Shown: one piece after another, positions 61,511-64,000 of the stretch
Layout: every line of letters begins with the position of its first letter
Numbering within the stretch: the first letter of the stretch is position 1
NCBI GenBank assembly: GCA_016712145.1
Contig: JADJRO010000001.1
Location: forward strand, 2,418,501-2,482,500
DNA length: 64,000 nucleotides
Origin: Saprospiraceae bacterium
GTDB lineage: Bacteria; Bacteroidota; Bacteroidia; Chitinophagales; Saprospiraceae
Direction of reading: 5' to 3'
Made by a program: the position numbers and the translations under genes
The notes under the pieces: generated by a model
Seen by the model: the letters and a program-made list of their open reading frames with translations, nothing else
The model's database searches: none
Told to the model about the DNA's origin: nothing

Positions 61511-62956
61511 TTAAGGATGGAAAAATTTTAAAACTTCTTGTTGATCTCCTGCTTGTACAATAAGCCAATAAATTCCTTGCTTAGCTTGAAATGAAATATT
61601 TAGTTGTTGTCTGTTTTGAAAAGAATACTCCATTAATTTTAAACCTTCTATAGTGTATATACTCAGCTGACCCTTTTGAAATACATCTGTCAAATTTATC
61701 TGAATGGATTCATCTGCAACAGGATCCTGAAACTGTTGAATAAGCGATCCCTTAAAAAACTGCTTTGTTCTAGTTGTCTGACAATCCTTAACATCTACAA
61801 TCCGGAATCCGGTATAATTTGAATAGGGTGGAAAAAAAGGAGACCAGATATAACTTGCATAGGCCTTTTGTTTATAAAAATCAATTCCCCAGCTTCCATA
61901 ATCATCACTATCAGAACCAAACAGAGCACACGTCGTTGGATGCATTGGATCTGCAACATCAAGCACAACCAAATCTGTACGGCCACAAGCCATAATGATT
62001 TTGTGACAGCTGCTATCATAAATTAATTCATTGGCATGCCCTTTGGAATTAGCCCAGGTTTGAAAATTAGTACTGGTATCTGCCCAGGTCATAGGATGCC
62101 ACCAACTGCCTTGCTTTAGATTTTTAGGATTCGAAATATCCAATACTTCCATTCCATAATAATCCAAGCTTACAAACGCATAGTGCTTATAAATGCATAT
62201 TGCATTGTAGGCAGTAGCTTTATCAATTAGGGGTGCAAAGCAGTATTGTGCTATTTGTTGAATTTTCAATGGATTGGAAACATCTAACAATCGCAGTCCG
62301 CCACGATCATAACATATATAAGCAATGGAATCTTGTACCCAAATCCCCCTTGCATTATAAGCAGCCACATTAGAAGAATCTTTATGCGGAAAGGAATTGT
62401 TAAGCTTGGTTTGGCTCTTAAAAACAATTTTGTTTTTGTCTTGGATATCTAAAATGATCAACCCATTGCGCATAGCAGCTAAATACGCTAAACCGTTTTG
62501 TATAAAAACACTTCCAGCTCCGCCGATACTCCCCGGATGAACGTAATAATCCGTGACCTTTGCCTGCAATGGATTTTTCACATCAATGATTGCTAAACCT
62601 GCTTCCTGATTGGTGTTCCAAATATCTCCCAATGTCAAGTAAAGTAATTGACCTTCTTGTACGACTTGAATGGCATCCAAATTTCCAAAAAGAGTCGGTG
62701 AAATAGTTGCTACTAGTGTCGGATTATTAACCGATGAAATATCAAATATTTTAAGTCCTGCATTTTTACTGGTAATATAAACAAACGGACGATCCAATCG
62801 ATCCTTTTTAATTGAAATATGAATACCAAATGCTGGATTTGAAAAAAATTCATCCCTTTGAACTAAGGATGTAGGTGGATTGCATTGTGCCTTTATGGAA
62901 TGTTGAATGTAACAAACGCAAAATAATGTAAAAATGAATAATTGAATGTTTTTCAT
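61511..62956 (-). CDS. LVIVD-repeat T9SS protein
   Basis: About 481 residues from the ATG at 62956 (signal peptide FTLFCVCYIQHSIKA), seven bases after the stop of the upstream gene; 17 more codons are open. The body holds LVIVD-type repeats of roughly 45 residues (GLKIFDISSVNNPTLVATIS, GLAIIDVKNPLQAKVTDYYV, GLRLLDVSNPLKIQQIAQYC, GMEVLDISNPKNLKQGSWW, DLVVLDVADPMHPTTCALFG), probably a beta-propeller for surface adhesion. A sorting domain ends it (from about 410: QINLTDVFQKGQLSIYTIEG). Confidence 0.88.
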   Translation of the reverse strand: MKNIQLFIFTLFCVCYIQHSIKAQCNPPTSLVQRDEFFSNPAFGIHISIKKDRLDRPFVYITSKNAGLKIFDISSVNNPTLVATISPTLFGNLDAIQVVQEGQLLYLTLGDIWNTNQEAGLAIIDVKNPLQAKVTDYYVHPGSIGGAGSVFIQNGLAYLAAMRNGLIILDIQDKNKIVFKSQTKLNNSFPHKDSSNVAAYNARGIWVQDSIAYICYDRGGLRLLDVSNPLKIQQIAQYCFAPLIDKATAYNAICIYKHYAFVSLDYYGMEVLDISNPKNLKQGSWWHPMTWADTSTNFQTWANSKGHANELIYDSSCHKIIMACGRTDLVVLDVADPMHPTTCALFGSDSDDYGSWGIDFYKQKAYASYIWSPFFPPYSNYTGFRIVDVKDCQTTRTKQFFKGSLIQQFQDPVADESIQINLTDVFQKGQLSIYTIEGLKLMEYSFQNRQQLNISFQAKQGIYWLIVQAGDQQEVLKFFHP

Positions 62957-62963
62957 TACATCA

Positions 62964-63647
62964 TTACTTTTTATCTCCCGAAATTGATGGTTCACAATAT
63001 TTTTCAATCAAACCCAACATCTTTTCAGTATTTGCATTTTGTTTATCTGATAGTTCCTTCAATTGATCTAAACTTAGATTTTGGCCTTGCTGTGCCATAA
63101 ATGTATTTAGATTCATTACATCTGAAAACCAATTGGTAAGTATGACCATCAATTGAGCCAAATTTGCCCGACTGCTTTGTAAATCAAGTGGAGGCTTATA
63201 GATAAAATGTGTGACTATATCAATCAAACCAATGGCACCAAAGGCCATAGAAAAGAAAACCTTGTCCTGGGCCGCAAAAATAATTGAAGTTACTATTAAT
63301 GCAACTCCGAGATAAAATGCAAACAAATACATTAATAAGACATATTGATAAGCACTTTTGGCATCTTTAATAACGTCTTGTAAAGATTCTTTGAGGCTAA
63401 TTATAGTATCGTAGGTATTTAAAACACTTCGATTCATAGCATCAAATTGTACTTTCATGTAATTTTCCTGCGGAGCCTGATTTTGCAAAGCTTGTGTACC
63501 CAGTCCTTTTATAGCATCCAAAATGTATTTCAACTCCTTTTTATCTTCGGGTTTCAACAAGGATTCCTGATCCAGTGTAGCTCCAATGTTCATGTTTTCA
63601 AACAAGGCTTTCTGCATATAGTCAAAAGCAAGGGATTTGTTTTCCAT
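62964..63647 (-). CDS. Membrane protein of unknown family
   Basis: A 227-residue protein. It is helical with two membrane segments close together (YQYVLLMYLFAFYLGVALIVTS, VFFSMAFGAIGLIDIVTHFIY, about 100-160), flanked by long polar helices on both sides (KDAKSAYQYV before, LSDKQNANTEKMLGLIEK after). Both ends should be cytoplasmic. It is likely cotranscribed with the LVIVD-repeat gene 7 bases downstream. No function can be assigned. Confidence 0.65.
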   Translation of the reverse strand: MENKSLAFDYMQKALFENMNIGATLDQESLLKPEDKKELKYILDAIKGLGTQALQNQAPQENYMKVQFDAMNRSVLNTYDTIISLKESLQDVIKDAKSAYQYVLLMYLFAFYLGVALIVTSIIFAAQDKVFFSMAFGAIGLIDIVTHFIYKPPLDLQSSRANLAQLMVILTNWFSDVMNLNTFMAQQGQNLSLDQLKELSDKQNANTEKMLGLIEKYCEPSISGDKK

Positions 63648-63807
63648 TTTATTTTTATTTGATATTTATAAAATAATATAGTAAAATAAAATTAATATAA
63701 TTAGAATTTGTAAAATGTATATTTTCCTAGTTGTTTTCTTAGCCACGAATGCACGAATTAAATACGAATGAAGAAATACGATTCACAATCTATAATAGTA
63801 ATTACAT

Positions 63808-64000
63808 TCAAGCCATTAAATAGTTACTTTTAACAAGGCCTGATTCACCTATCCGATTAAATGAGCTTCCATGATCCGTACTTTTATAAATATACGACCA
63901 TTTGGTACCTATCCAAATAGGTCCATCATCACCCCTCGCTGCACAAAATACACCTAAATTTCGCAAGAAGTCAACCACAACCGATTTCCATCCTTGACTC
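63808..64000 (-). CDS. 3' end of an Asp-box (BNR) repeat protein
   Basis: The last 64 codons of a minus-strand frame running in from the right edge: WKSVVVDFLRNLGVFCAARG, DDGPIWIGTKWSYIYKSTDHGSSFNRIG and a short tail to TGA at 63808. The S-T-D-x-G-x-x-F element is an Asp-box as in sialidase-like propellers. It ends without a T9SS sorting domain, so it may be cut at its 3' end too. Identity is tentative because little is seen. Confidence 0.5.
   Translation of the reverse strand, partial: SQGWKSVVVDFLRNLGVFCAARGDDGPIWIGTKWSYIYKSTDHGSSFNRIGESGLVKSNYLMA

Overview
The window is AT-rich DNA from a member of the Bacteroidota, most likely a Saprospiraceae-like or Chitinophagaceae-like lineage. The evidence is: eight cargo proteins with type IX secretion (T9SS) C-terminal sorting domains, Bacteroidota-type -7 promoter boxes (TANNTTTG) ahead of several genes, a Bacteroidota-length SecA, Omp28-like and DUF4294 proteins, a LytTR regulator without receiver, and HK/NarL pairs typical of the phylum. 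Genus cannot be fixed from sequence alone. There are no rRNA, tRNA or CRISPR loci. No intact transposon was seen.

Layout. 1-2.1 kb: 5' part of a giant secreted PKD/HYR-type protein, cut by the window edge. 2.5-8.4 kb: LytTR regulator, then a divergent pair of units: a secreted CHAT-protease/TPR protein with a secreted partner (minus), and an ECF sigma factor with a membrane TPR/anti-sigma-like protein (plus). 8.6-13 kb: outer-membrane-type protein and a large cohesin/dockerin-like T9SS protein. 13.1-18.9 kb: an accessory block with a NarL-type regulator, a histidine kinase, a polytopic membrane protein, two paralogous GLCPPxC proteins and a secreted protein split by a -1 frameshift. Three exact copies and one degraded copy of TATAACYTTTGTTATA precede transcription units here. 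19-23.5 kb: patatin-like lipase, phospholipase D-like enzyme, DUF2062 protein. 23.7-31 kb: housekeeping run secA-SPOR-rodA-tgt-LptF/G. 31.2-35.2 kb: ECF sigma factor, octamer repeat arrays, thymidylate kinase, Omp28-like T9SS protein. 35.4-41.8 kb: three tandem T9SS propeller-like paralogues with two degraded sorting-domain fragments and an N-terminally truncated glycosyltransferase. 41.9-50.3 kb: prohibitin-like protein, M48 lipoprotein, PagL-like protein, hutH, T9SS protein, two Skp/OmpH chaperones, murI. 50.3-56.3 kb: mvaD, DUF4294, and two amidohydrolase genes, one interrupted by TGA. 56.3-64 kb: decayed toxin-antitoxin genes, DUF6624 protein, beta-helix T9SS protein, small enzymes, LVIVD-repeat T9SS protein, and the 3' end of an Asp-box protein.

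Themes. Envelope biology dominates: Sec translocation, Skp chaperones, LPS transport, lipid A deacylation, cell-wall enzymes and T9SS cargo. Four reading frames are broken in a simple way: two one-base shifts beside homopolymers (secA start and the 18.2 kb gene) and two in-frame TGA codons (amidohydrolase and RelE/ParE toxin). Because secA is essential, at least that break is probably a sequence error, and this tempers biological readings of the others. Non-coding DNA is unusually structured: two perfect 58-bp palindromes with a shared core, three arrays of 8-bp units, a 14-bp array touching a start codon, and dispersed CGTAATT-type repeats.
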